Below are positions 48,937 to 57,518 of a DNA stretch of 64,000 nt, in pieces. Position 1 is the first letter of the stretch, and each line of letters opens with the position of its first letter. The DNA comes from Novosphingobium sp. JCM 18896. Lineage in GTDB: Bacteria > Pseudomonadota > Alphaproteobacteria > Sphingomonadales > Sphingomonadaceae. The notes under the pieces are model-generated. The model ran no database searches and was not told where the DNA came from. It worked only from the letters and a program-made list of their open reading frames with translations. Location: positions 434,001 through 498,000 of the forward strand of contig NZ_JAPCZF010000005.1 in the NCBI RefSeq assembly GCF_025938095.1, in the 5' to 3' direction. The position numbers and the translations under genes are program-made.

Positions 48937-49976
48937 ACGACATGAGCCCCATCCAGACCACTCTCAAGGACTGGGAGTCGGATCAGGAAGTCCGCTGGTG
49001 CCCGGGTTGCGGCGACTATGCGATCCTCAAGGCCGTGCAGCGCACTCTGCCCGAGATCGGCGCCGATCCGGCGAACACCGTGTTCGTCTCGGGCATCGGC
49101 TGCTCGAGCCGCTTCCCCTATTACGTCGAGAGCTATGGCTTCCACACGATCCACGGTCGTGCGCCGGCTTTCGCCACGGGCATCAAGCTGGCCAATCCCG
49201 AGCTCGACGTCTGGCTCGTCACCGGTGACGGCGATGGCCTGTCGATCGGCGGCAACCACACGATGCACATCCTGCGTCGCAACCTGAACTGCCAGATTCT
49301 GCTGTTCAACAACGAGATCTACGGCCTGACCAAGGGCCAGTACTCGCCGACCAGCCGCCTCGGCACGCCGTCGCCGTCGTCGCCGGTGGGTTCGGTCGAT
49401 CGCCCGGCGCAGCCCGCGGCCCTCGCGCTCGGCGCCGGCGCGCGCTTCGTCGCGCGTGGCTTCGACGTGTCGAAGGAGCTCTCGGGCGTGCTCAAGGCCG
49501 CCCACGCCCACAAGGGCGCGGCCTTCGTCGAGATCTTCCAGAACTGCATCGTCTATAACAAGGACCGCTTCGAGGACTTCGCCGCCCCCAAGGGTGCCGA
49601 GGGCAGCCAGCTCTGGCTCAAGAACGGCGAGCCGATGCTGTTCGGCAGCGAGAAGTCGGGCGGCGTCAAGGGCATCGCGCTCAACATCGATCACCTGCAT
49701 CTCGAAGTCGTCGACGTCGTCGATGGTGACTGGCAGGCGGCGGGCGTGATCGTCCACGACGTGACCAACCGCGCGATCGCGCACATGCTGGTCGAAATGC
49801 CGTTCGGACCGTTCCCGATGGCGCTCGGCGTGCTCTACGACGATCCGCGTCCGACCTTCGAGGACGAACTGCTCGGCCAGGACCGCCAGGTCAACGCCGG
49901 CAAGTCGGCCGATCTCGGCAAGCTGCTCGCCAAGGGCCAGACCTGGACCGTGACCGAGGGCGGGCCGGAACTCTAG
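48933..49976 (+). CDS. korB: 2-Oxoacid:ferredoxin oxidoreductase, beta subunit
   Basis: A 347-residue thiamine-diphosphate-binding subunit that pairs with KorA. It has the cluster and cofactor cysteines WCPGCGDY and SGIGCSSRFPYY, and the ThDP motif GDGDGLSIGGNH, followed by NNEIYGLTKGQYSPTS. No separate delta (ferredoxin-like) subunit gene is adjacent, as in the two-subunit KorAB enzymes. It may supply succinyl-CoA and reduced ferredoxin next to, or instead of, the 2-oxoglutarate dehydrogenase complex. Its TAG stop lies in a CTAG shared with the converging gene. Confidence 0.93.
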   Translation: MNDMSPIQTTLKDWESDQEVRWCPGCGDYAILKAVQRTLPEIGADPANTVFVSGIGCSSRFPYYVESYGFHTIHGRAPAFATGIKLANPELDVWLVTGDGDGLSIGGNHTMHILRRNLNCQILLFNNEIYGLTKGQYSPTSRLGTPSPSSPVGSVDRPAQPAALALGAGARFVARGFDVSKELSGVLKAAHAHKGAAFVEIFQNCIVYNKDRFEDFAAPKGAEGSQLWLKNGEPMLFGSEKSGGVKGIALNIDHLHLEVVDVVDGDWQAAGVIVHDVTNRAIAHMLVEMPFGPFPMALGVLYDDPRPTFEDELLGQDRQVNAGKSADLGKLLAKGQTWTVTEGGPEL

Positions 49977-50677
49977 GTTCCGGCCTCGGCCACCACGGCT
50001 GCGGGCCGGTAGAGCAGGGCCGACGCGAGGAAGGCCCAGCCCGCGCCGCCGAGCCAGCCGGCCAGGACGTCGCTGGGAAAGTGCACGCCCAGCCAGACCC
50101 GGCTCAGGCCGACCAGCAAGGTCAGCAGCAGCGCGCCGCCGATCAAGGTCCAGCGCAAGCGCCGATGCGGGCTCAGTGCGGCGAAGGCCAGCGCCATCGC
50201 GATATAGACGACGGCGGCGTTGAACGAATGCCCGCTGGGAAAGCTCGCGCCGTCGACCGCCATCAGGTGCGGGACGATGTCGGGTCGCGCACGGCCGAAC
50301 AGCGCCTTGAGCGCGCTGCCGACCAACCAGCCGCTCATGACCGTGGCCGCGAACAGCACGGCCTCGCGGCGCAGGCGCAGGAACAGCAGCGCCGCCACGG
50401 CCGCGAGCGCGAAAAGGTGGCGCAGCAGCAATCCGCCGAGCGCGGTATAGTCGCGTACCGCCTCGATCAGCCAGCCGGGTCCGCGCGGCAGGCCGAGGTC
50501 GGCATGATCGCGCCACAGCCTGAGCCCGGCCGCGTCGAAGGCGCCCATCCTCCCGCTCTGCATCAGCACCGCCATCGCGGCGAAACCCGCCCAGCACAGT
50601 AGCCCGGCGATCAGCGCGTGGCGCGGGTCGATGCGCCAGCCGTGCGCGGAGCGGGGAGGGGTGGGGTGATCGGTCAT
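49973..50677 (-). CDS. PAP2-family membrane phosphatase
   Basis: A 234-residue membrane protein of the lipid phosphatase/haloperoxidase superfamily. The three catalytic motifs are KALFGRARP, FPSGHSFNAA and SRVWLGVHFPSD, containing the Lys/Arg pair, the His and the nucleophilic His-Asp pair. Five or six helices surround them. It probably dephosphorylates an undecaprenyl, phosphatidic-acid or similar lipid phosphate on the periplasmic side. I use the ATG at 50677; a TTG at 50701 would add eight residues. The 3' end overlaps korB by four bases. Confidence 0.9.
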   Translation of the reverse strand: MTDHPTPPRSAHGWRIDPRHALIAGLLCWAGFAAMAVLMQSGRMGAFDAAGLRLWRDHADLGLPRGPGWLIEAVRDYTALGGLLLRHLFALAAVAALLFLRLRREAVLFAATVMSGWLVGSALKALFGRARPDIVPHLMAVDGASFPSGHSFNAAVVYIAMALAFAALSPHRRLRWTLIGGALLLTLLVGLSRVWLGVHFPSDVLAGWLGGAGWAFLASALLYRPAAVVAEAGT

Positions 50678-50757
50678 GTTTGCGGATAACGCCCGAGCCA
50701 AGGCGATGCTGCAAGCGGGGATTGCCTTTGTTCGCGCGGACTTGCACCAAGGTGCGC

Positions 50758-51672
50758 ATGGACAATGTCACGCATAGCCTCGTCGGCGCGCTGCTCGGCC
50801 AGATGGGGCTCAAGCGCAAGACCGGGCTGGCGATGCCGACCCTGATCATCGCCGCGAACATTCCCGACATCGACGCCGGCTGCACGGTGCTCGGCACGGT
50901 CAGCCTGGCCTTGCGGCGCGGGATCACCCACGGGCCGATCGCCATGTTGGTCCTGCCGCTGCTGCTGACCGGGGCGATGATCTGGTACGATCGCTGGCAA
51001 ACGCGGCGCGGCAAGCGTCCCGCCGATCGCCTGCCGCTGCGACCGGGCTGGCTGCTGGCGCTGGCCTATCTGGGCTGCCTCAGCCATCCGCTGTTCGACT
51101 GGATGAACTCCTACGGCGTGCGCCTGCTGGAACCTTTCTCGCACCGCTGGTTCTATGGCGATGCGCTGTTCATCGTCGATCCCTGGCTGCTGGCGATGCT
51201 GATCGCCGGCGTGTGGCATTCGCGGAAGCGGGACAAGGTCGGACGGCGCGACTGGCGGCGGCCGGCCGCGACGGCGTTTGCCGGGATCGTCGCCTATCTT
51301 GCGCTGAATCTCGGCATCAGCGCCCAGGCGGCCGCGCAGGCGCGCGATCTGGTGCCGGGTATTCGCATGGTCGTGGCCAATCCGACGCCGTTGACCTTCT
51401 GGCGACGTGAGGTCCTGGTCCGTACCGATAGCGCCTATGGCAGCTATGAGAGCGAACCGTTCTTGGCCTTGAAGGCCAGGACGCCATTTCGGCCGATCGG
51501 AATGTCCGATCCGCGCATTGCGGTGCGCGCCGTTCACAGTCCCGAAGCACAGGCCTTCCTGTTCTGGTCGCGCATGCCGCTAGCCGAGGTTCAGGGTGAG
51601 ACGATCGTGCTGGGCGACCAGCGCTTTTCCGGCATCACCGCCGGCAATTTCCGGGTCGAGCTCAAGCCGTGA
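50758..51672 (+). CDS. YdjM-type membrane-bound metal-dependent hydrolase
   Basis: A 304-residue membrane protein of the YdjM/YfhO-like metal-dependent hydrolase family. The family signature starts at the N-terminus (MDNVTHSLVGALLG), followed by IPDIDAG, RRGITHGPIAML, then CLSHPLFDWMNSYGVRLLEPFSHRWFYGD with its His/Asp cluster. Several helices are interspersed and a soluble region follows residue 200. The E. coli family member is LexA-controlled. Upstream here GTTC-N7-CTTG is only half a LexA box. The stop overlaps the photolyase GTG start by four bases, so the two are coupled. Confidence 0.85.
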   Translation: MDNVTHSLVGALLGQMGLKRKTGLAMPTLIIAANIPDIDAGCTVLGTVSLALRRGITHGPIAMLVLPLLLTGAMIWYDRWQTRRGKRPADRLPLRPGWLLALAYLGCLSHPLFDWMNSYGVRLLEPFSHRWFYGDALFIVDPWLLAMLIAGVWHSRKRDKVGRRDWRRPAATAFAGIVAYLALNLGISAQAAAQARDLVPGIRMVVANPTPLTFWRREVLVRTDSAYGSYESEPFLALKARTPFRPIGMSDPRIAVRAVHSPEAQAFLFWSRMPLAEVQGETIVLGDQRFSGITAGNFRVELKP

Positions 51673-53042
51673 CCGCCCCCGTCCTCGTCTGGCTGCGCCG
51701 CGACCTGCGGCTCGCCGATCAGCCCGCGCTCTGCGCCGCCGCCAGCGAAGGCCCGGTGATCCCGGTCTTCGTGCTCGACGACGAGACTCCAGGCGACCGC
51801 AAGCTCGGTGGGGCCTCGCGCTGGTGGCTGCATCACAGCCTCGAAGCGCTCGGACGCTCGCTCGGCCGGCACCATTCGAAGCTGATCCTGCGGCGGGGCG
51901 AAAGCGTCGCCGAATTGGTCAAGCTCGCCAGGCAGACCGGCGCCAAGTCGGTCCACGCCATCGCGCACTACGAACCCTGGTGGCGTGCGGCCGAGGAAAC
52001 CCTGGCGGCCAGGCTCGACCTCCATATCCACGACGGCAACTACCTGCTGTCGCCGGGCGCGGTCACGACGGGTGCCGGGACGCCGTTCAAGATCTACACG
52101 CCTTTCGCGAAGGCTGCGATGCAGCGCCTGCCCGAGCGCGAGCCGCTCGATGAGCCCGCGCTGACCAGTCCCGCGACCTGGCCGAAGTCCGATGACCTCG
52201 CCGACTGGAACCTGCTGCCCAGCAAGCCCGACTGGGCGGCGGGCCTGCGCAAGGACTGGGCCTGCGGCGAGGCGGCGGCGCAGGACTCGCTCGACGAGTT
52301 TCTTCACGTCGCCGCCGACTACGAGCGCGACCGCAACCTGCCCTCGGTCGAGGGCACCTCGCGTCTGTCGCCGCACCTGCATTTTGGCGAGATTTCGCCG
52401 ACACAGGTGTGGAATGCGGTGGCAATGCGGCGCGGCGAGGGGGTGTCAAGTTTCCGCGGCGAACTGCTCTGGCGCGACTATGCGCAGACCGTGATCTGGC
52501 AGTTTCCCGACTATGCTGAGCGCTCCTATCGCGATGAATTCAGGTCGTTTTCCTGGCGGCGCAGTGCCGCCGATCTCAAGGCCTGGCAGCAGGGCCGCAC
52601 CGGCTATCCGATCGTCGATGCCGGCATGCGCCAGCTCTGGCATACCGGCTGGATGCACAACCGCGTCCGCATGATCGCGGCGAGTTTCCTGATAAAACAT
52701 CTGCTTATCGACTGGCGCGAGGGCGAGCGCTGGTTCTGGGATACCCTGGTCGACGCCGACTATGCCAACAACGCGGTAAACTGGCAGTGGGTCGCCGGCA
52801 GCGGCGTCGACGCCAACCTGTTCACCCGCATCATGGCGCCGCTGACCCAGTCACCCAAGTTCGACGCTGCCGGCTATATCCGCGAATGGGTGCCCGAACT
52901 CGCCGACCTGTCGGACGACGATATCCATGATCCGCCCGACGATCGGCGTGGTTCCTATCCGGCCAAGATCATCGGTCACCGCGAAGCCCGCGAGCGCGCG
53001 CTCGAGGCCTATCGTGCGATGAAGAGCGCCGCTGGGCGCTGA
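51669..53042 (+). CDS. phr: Deoxyribodipyrimidine photolyase
   Basis: A 457-residue class I DNA photolyase or cryptochrome that uses light and FAD to split cyclobutane pyrimidine dimers. The N-terminal antenna domain begins VLVWLRRDLRLADQPAL. The FAD domain has GTSRLSPHLHFGEISP, FRGELLWRDYA, TGYPIVDAGMRQLWHTGWMHNR in shortened steps, and VDADYANNAVNWQWVAGSG, including the substrate-site tryptophans. The GTG start overlaps the upstream stop (GTGA). Length and motifs fit a full CPD photolyase. Confidence 0.94.
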   Translation: MTAPVLVWLRRDLRLADQPALCAAASEGPVIPVFVLDDETPGDRKLGGASRWWLHHSLEALGRSLGRHHSKLILRRGESVAELVKLARQTGAKSVHAIAHYEPWWRAAEETLAARLDLHIHDGNYLLSPGAVTTGAGTPFKIYTPFAKAAMQRLPEREPLDEPALTSPATWPKSDDLADWNLLPSKPDWAAGLRKDWACGEAAAQDSLDEFLHVAADYERDRNLPSVEGTSRLSPHLHFGEISPTQVWNAVAMRRGEGVSSFRGELLWRDYAQTVIWQFPDYAERSYRDEFRSFSWRRSAADLKAWQQGRTGYPIVDAGMRQLWHTGWMHNRVRMIAASFLIKHLLIDWREGERWFWDTLVDADYANNAVNWQWVAGSGVDANLFTRIMAPLTQSPKFDAAGYIREWVPELADLSDDDIHDPPDDRRGSYPAKIIGHREARERALEAYRAMKSAAGR

Positions 53043-53050
53043 TTTCGAGC

Positions 53051-53404
53051 TTACGAGACCGAGCGGAAGATCCCGCTACCGCGCCAGCGCTCGAGCAGGT
53101 TGTCGTGGATGATCGGGTTGAGCAGCTGGTTGAAGGCACAGCCGACCAGGCTGTTGTTCCACCAGATCACCTGGGCTTCCATCGATTCCATGCCCTGGAT
53201 CGTCAGCCAGCACAGCGTTCCGGGATGCAGGCGGTTGATCGCCATGGCCGAAAAGCCCGAGAGCGAGAGATCTTGCACCACGGTCTGGAACCCGCGCGAG
53301 CCCGAAGGGCGCAGCGAGGCCGGGATCGAGATGCGCGTCCGCGGCGAGGAGCGATCCTCCTGCGCGGCCGAAGCGTAGCGATCCTGTGAAGCGAAATTGG
53401 ACAT
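53051..53404 (-). CDS. PilZ-domain protein
   Basis: A 117-residue single-domain cyclic-di-GMP receptor. The binding motifs are present: the arginine pair region SSPRTRISIPASLRP and DLSLSGFSAM, matching the (D/N)-x-S-x-x-G motif. The protein ends soon after the barrel, so it probably acts by binding a partner. The ATG at 53404 has GGAG six bases upstream. Upstream of it lies a perfect CCGGTCGACCGG palindrome (53446-53457). No diguanylate cyclase or motility gene is adjacent. Confidence 0.88.
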   Translation of the reverse strand: MSNFASQDRYASAAQEDRSSPRTRISIPASLRPSGSRGFQTVVQDLSLSGFSAMAINRLHPGTLCWLTIQGMESMEAQVIWWNNSLVGCAFNQLLNPIIHDNLLERWRGSGIFRSVS

Positions 53405-53445
53405 CCCGGGCTCCGTAATCCTTCCCGGCGGCCAATCGAGCGCCG

Positions 53446-53457
53446 CCGGTCGACCGG
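53446..53457. promoter_or_regulatory. 12-bp perfect palindrome upstream of the PilZ gene
   Basis: CCGGTCGACCGG is fully self-complementary and lies 42-53 bases before the PilZ start codon. It could be a regulator site. In DNA this rich in G+C a 12-base palindrome can arise by chance, so the call is weak. Confidence 0.25.
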
Positions 53458-53494
53458 TTATGCTGCCGGTCTGGCTACGGGGGAGTTTATTTCG

Positions 53495-54205
53495 CTAGTT
53501 AACGGACTCTCTATGACCACTGGCAAAGGGTTCTGCCAAAAGCGAAACCAGCCTTTCCGCAACGACTTCGGGAGCCTTCACCGAAGCCGGATCTTCGCCC
53601 GGATAGGCGCGTGCGCGCATCGCCGTGCGCGTCGCGCCCGGATTGACGATCGCCACGCGCAGCTTCGAGACGTTGCGCGTTTCCTGGGCATAGCAGTCGA
53701 GCAGCACGTCGAAAGCGGCCTTGGTCGCGCCATAGGCGCCCCAGAAGGCGCGCGGCTGGGCGCCGACCGAGCTGGTCACGCCGATCACGCGCGGATCGGC
53801 GCTCCGCCGCAGCATCGGGTCGAAATTGGCGATCAGCGACTGGGTGGCGAGGACGTTTACCGTCAGCGCCTGGTTGAAGGCGCGCTGGCTGATGTCCTGG
53901 ACCGAGGTCAGCTCGGGCAGAACCGCCGCGTTGATCACCAGCATGTCGAGCGCCTTCCAGCGCTGCGAGATCGCCGTCGCGAGCCGAGCGATGCCGTCGG
54001 GCTCGGCCAGGTCGACCGGCGCGATCGTCGCATTGCCGCCGGCCTGGAAGATGCGCTCCTCGATTTCCTCGAGCCGCTTGGTGTCGCGCCCGGTCAGGAC
54101 GACGTGCGCACCGGCCTTGGCCAGAGCTTCGGCCGTGGCCGCACCGATGCCGCGGCTGGCGCCGGTGACGAGCGCCACCTGGCCGGAGAAGGGCCCTTCA
54201 CTCAT
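53495..54205 (-). CDS. SDR-family oxidoreductase downstream of purF
   Basis: A 236-residue short-chain dehydrogenase with TGASRGIG (residues 14-21), INAAVLPELTS in place of the usual NNAG, catalytic S145/S146 and YGATK (Y158, K162). It begins 12 bases after purF, with GGGAG seven bases before the ATG, so it is co-transcribed with purF. The pairing of purF with a small SDR is common in sphingomonads as far as I recall, but no purine-related role is known for it. Substrate unknown. Confidence 0.9.
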   Translation of the reverse strand: MSEGPFSGQVALVTGASRGIGAATAEALAKAGAHVVLTGRDTKRLEEIEERIFQAGGNATIAPVDLAEPDGIARLATAISQRWKALDMLVINAAVLPELTSVQDISQRAFNQALTVNVLATQSLIANFDPMLRRSADPRVIGVTSSVGAQPRAFWGAYGATKAAFDVLLDCYAQETRNVSKLRVAIVNPGATRTAMRARAYPGEDPASVKAPEVVAERLVSLLAEPFASGHRESVN

Positions 54206-54217
54206 GTCCGAACTCCC

Positions 54218-55687
54218 TTACGCGACGCGGTTGATCGGCAGGGTCAGCAGATCGGGGGTATCGCGCTCGGCCAGGTCGGTCAGGCGGGTCGGATAGTCGC
54301 CGGTGAAGCAGGCGTCGCAGTATTGCGCACAGCCCTTGTTGCGACCGGCTTCGCCGACGGCGCGATAGAGGCCATCGATCGAGACGAAGGCCAGGCTGTC
54401 AGCCTGGATGAACTCGGCCATCGCCTGGATGTCCATCCGCGCGGCGAGCAGCTTCGAACGTTCGGGCGTATCGACGCCGTAGAAGCACGAATGTTCGGTC
54501 GGCGGGCTGGCGATGCGCATGTGCACTTCGGCCGCGCCGGCATCGCGCATCATCTGCACGATCTTCATCGAGGTGGTGCCGCGCACGATCGAATCGTCGA
54601 TCAGCACGATGCGCTTGCCTTCGACCAGCGCGCGGTTGGCGTTGTGCTTGCGCTTGACGTCGGCATGGCGTGCGCCGTCCGAAGGCTGGATGAACGTTCG
54701 GCCGACGTAGTGCGAGCGGATGATGCCGAGCTCGAAGGGAATGCCCGATTGCTGGGCATAACCGATCGCCGCGGGCACGCCGCTGTCGGGCACGGGGATG
54801 ACGAGGTCCGCTGCAGCCAGCGATTCCTTGGCCAGCTCGACGCCGATCTGCTTGCGCACGTTGTAGACCGACTGGCCATCGAGCACCGAGTCGGGGCGGC
54901 TGAAGTAGACGTGCTCGAAGATGCAGGGGCGCGCGTTGAAATTGCCGAAGGGGCGATGGCTGGAGATCGTGCCCTTGTGATCGACCTGGACGAGTTCGCC
55001 CGGTTCGATCTGGCGGATCAGCTCGGCACCGACGACGTCGAGCGCGACGCTCTCGCTGGCGAAGACGATGGCATCGCCGATGCGGCCCATCACCAAAGGG
55101 CGGATGCCCAGCGGATCGCGGCAGGCGATCATGCCTTCGCTGGTCATGCAGATCAGCGAATAGGCGCCCTCGACCATGCGCAACGCATCCACGAACCTGT
55201 CCAGAAGCGTAGGATAGCGGCTGGTGGCGACGAGGTGGATGATGACCTCGGTGTCCGAGGTCGACTGGAAGATGGCGCCCTTCTGCACGAGATCGCGCTT
55301 GAGGTGCATCGCGTTCGAAATGTTGCCGTTGTGCGCGATCGAGAACCCACCCGAGGCGAGATCGGCGAACAGCGGCTGCACGTTGCGCAGGCCCGAGCCG
55401 CCGGTCGTCGAATAGCGGACGTGGCCCGAGGCCATCGCACCCGGCAGTTCGGCGAGCCGTTCGGCGCTGTTGAACACCTGCGCGACGTGGCCGATGCCGC
55501 GATGCGAGTAGAACTCGCTACCGTCGAAGCTGGTGATGCCCACGGCCTCCTGGCCGCGATGCTGCAGGGCATGGAGGCCCAGAGCGGTCATCGAAGCGGC
55601 ATCCTTGGCGCCGATCACGCCAAATACGCCGCATTCCTCGCGAAGCTTGTCGCCATCGCGATCGAGAAAAGGATTGGTAAAGTTCAT
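54218..55687 (-). CDS. purF: PurF, amidophosphoribosyltransferase
   Basis: A 489-residue enzyme for the first step of purine synthesis, making phosphoribosylamine from PRPP and glutamine. A short propeptide (residues 1-18) precedes the nucleophile C19 in EECGVFGVIG, which must be exposed by processing. HALQHRGQEAVGI follows, and the PRPP-binding loop is VLIDDSIVRGTTS. GCAQYCDACFTGDYP near the C-terminus carries cysteines that could ligate a 4Fe-4S cluster, as in the Bacillus-type enzyme. The ATG is at 55687; a longer frame to 55750 is not supported. Confidence 0.96.
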   Translation of the reverse strand: MNFTNPFLDRDGDKLREECGVFGVIGAKDAASMTALGLHALQHRGQEAVGITSFDGSEFYSHRGIGHVAQVFNSAERLAELPGAMASGHVRYSTTGGSGLRNVQPLFADLASGGFSIAHNGNISNAMHLKRDLVQKGAIFQSTSDTEVIIHLVATSRYPTLLDRFVDALRMVEGAYSLICMTSEGMIACRDPLGIRPLVMGRIGDAIVFASESVALDVVGAELIRQIEPGELVQVDHKGTISSHRPFGNFNARPCIFEHVYFSRPDSVLDGQSVYNVRKQIGVELAKESLAAADLVIPVPDSGVPAAIGYAQQSGIPFELGIIRSHYVGRTFIQPSDGARHADVKRKHNANRALVEGKRIVLIDDSIVRGTTSMKIVQMMRDAGAAEVHMRIASPPTEHSCFYGVDTPERSKLLAARMDIQAMAEFIQADSLAFVSIDGLYRAVGEAGRNKGCAQYCDACFTGDYPTRLTDLAERDTPDLLTLPINRVA

Positions 55688-55850
55688 AGAATCGTCCGGC
55701 CAGCGAGCCCTATATGCCGCGCATTTGGGCCTAGTCGGTCGCGAAAGCAAGGGGAGCGCGGCGGGGCGGTCGCCGAACTCCCCGGTTTGGTATGTTTCGC
55801 TGTGCCGCGGCGCTCCGGTCAGGGGTTCTCATCGCGGCGCAAACGGCCTT

Positions 55851-56075
55851 TCAGGTGAACTTGGACACCATGCCGTAGACCTTGTTGGCGCCGTGCTGGA
55901 CCGCGCTCAGCGCACCGGCCTGGACCACAGGACGCGGGGTCTCGTTGTGAGCGGGAGCGACAAAACGCACTTCGGGCTGCTGCGAGAGCGGCTTGGCCGG
56001 CTCGGGTGGCTTGGGGGCGACCGGTGTGCGGCGCTCGGCGACGAGCGGTCCATTGCTGCTTCTCGTAACAAACAC
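55851..56075 (-). CDS. Small proline-rich protein, hypothetical
   Basis: A 74-residue frame starting at a GTG (56075), with AAGGGA eight bases upstream and ending in TGA. The N-terminal half is rich in proline and charged residues (VAPKPPEPAKPLSQQPE). The C-terminal part (AGALSAVQHGANKVYGMVSKFT) could form a helix. I do not recognise a family. It lies upstream of purF on the same strand and is divergent from lolCE. The ribosome site and the absence of a better frame support it. It could still be non-coding leader sequence. Confidence 0.4.
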   Translation of the reverse strand: MFVTRSSNGPLVAERRTPVAPKPPEPAKPLSQQPEVRFVAPAHNETPRPVVQAGALSAVQHGANKVYGMVSKFT

Positions 56076-56192
56076 GCGTCAGATCCCTTCATGATCGTTG
56101 CATGCTATCTAGCCGGGGGTTTCTAACGAGGGGCCAAGGAGAATGGTTCAGCAGGCCACAAGCGAATTGGTTTCACACAGGTTAAGCCTGGC

Positions 56193-57518
56193 ATGGTCAC
56201 GGTGCTTGCCAAGGCCCCACGGCTGACCCTAAACCGCCGGCGAACCCATACCGGTTATCTGACAGGCAAACTCCGCTTGATCCTCAGCCCTTTCGAATGG
56301 ACGATCGCCAAGCGCTATATGCTTCCCGGACGCGGCGAGGCCTTCATCGCGCTCGTCGCCGGCATCAGTCTCGTCGCCGTCGCGCTCGGCGTGGCCGCGC
56401 TGGTCATCGTCATGAGCGTGATGAACGGCTTCCGTGCCGAGCTGTTCGACAAGATCGTCGGTCTCAACGGCCATGCCATCGTCAACGCCTATGGCGGACG
56501 GCTGGAGAACTGGCAGGGCGTACTCGCCGACGTGCGCAAAACTCCGGGTGTCGTCCGCGCGTCGCCGCTGATCGAGCAGCCGCTGCTCGCGACCTTCAAC
56601 GGCCGGGTCGAGGCGATCTTGGTACGCGGCAATACCGCCGAGGACATTCGCCGCATCCAGCCGCAGGTGAAATCGGGCCGGCTGATCGATCTGCAGGCCG
56701 GTTCCAGCAACGTCGCGATCGGCGCGCGGCTGGCCGAGAACCTCGGCGCGCAGGTCGGCGATACGATCACGATCATCAATCCGGCCGGTCGCTCGACGCC
56801 GTTCGGCACGGTGCCGCGGCAGGTCGCCTATCATATCTCGGCGATCTTCGAGATCGGCGTCTACGACTATGACCAGGCCTTCGTGGTCATGCCGATCCCC
56901 GACGCGCAGACCCTGCTGCTGACCGGGGACTCGGTGGGCATGATCGAGATCACCACCAATGATCCCGACCGGGTCGGCGAGATCCTGCATCCGCTGGCCG
57001 AGCGCCTCCAGGGGCAGGCCGTCGTCACCGACTGGAAGACGATCAACGCCTCCTTGTTCGAGGCGCTGGCGGTCGAGCGCGTGGCGATGTTCGTCGTGCT
57101 GTCGATCATCGTCCTCGTTGCGGTGTTCAACATCCTCTCGTCGCTGATCATGCTGGTGCGCGCAAAGACCCGCGACATCGCGATCCTGCGCACGATGGGC
57201 GCGACGCGGCGCTCGCTGCTCAAGATCTTCGTCACCACGGGCTTCGTCATCGGCGCGCTGGGCACCATCACGGGCCTGCTGCTCGGCTTCGTCTTCCTCT
57301 ATTTCCGCCAGCCGATCGTGAACCTGGTTCAGCTTGTCACCGGGCAGAACCTCTGGGATCCCTCGATCCGGTTCCTGACCGAACTGCCCAGCCGTTCCGA
57401 TCCGGTCGAGATCGCCGTGATCAGCGTCATGGCGCTGGTGTTCTCCTTCCTCGCGACGCTCTATCCCGCCTTCCGCGCGGCGAGCACCGATCCCGTGCAG
57501 GTGCTGCGTTATGAGTGA
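56193..57518 (+). CDS. lolC: LolC/LolE-type permease of the lipoprotein release system
   Basis: A 441-residue inner-membrane permease. With LolD it extracts lipoproteins from the inner membrane for LolA. One N-terminal helix (EAFIALVAGISLVAVALGVAALVIVMSVMNGF, seen in parts) precedes a periplasmic MacB-like domain at about residues 80-290, then three C-terminal FtsX-type helices with KTRDIAILRTMGATRRSLLKIF. Only one permease is present, as in alphaproteobacteria that use a LolF-type protein. The start is uncertain: the ATG at 56193 has a poor ribosome site, and family proteins often begin near LSPFEWTIAKRYM. Confidence 0.92.
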   Translation: MVTVLAKAPRLTLNRRRTHTGYLTGKLRLILSPFEWTIAKRYMLPGRGEAFIALVAGISLVAVALGVAALVIVMSVMNGFRAELFDKIVGLNGHAIVNAYGGRLENWQGVLADVRKTPGVVRASPLIEQPLLATFNGRVEAILVRGNTAEDIRRIQPQVKSGRLIDLQAGSSNVAIGARLAENLGAQVGDTITIINPAGRSTPFGTVPRQVAYHISAIFEIGVYDYDQAFVVMPIPDAQTLLLTGDSVGMIEITTNDPDRVGEILHPLAERLQGQAVVTDWKTINASLFEALAVERVAMFVVLSIIVLVAVFNILSSLIMLVRAKTRDIAILRTMGATRRSLLKIFVTTGFVIGALGTITGLLLGFVFLYFRQPIVNLVQLVTGQNLWDPSIRFLTELPSRSDPVEIAVISVMALVFSFLATLYPAFRAASTDPVQVLRYE

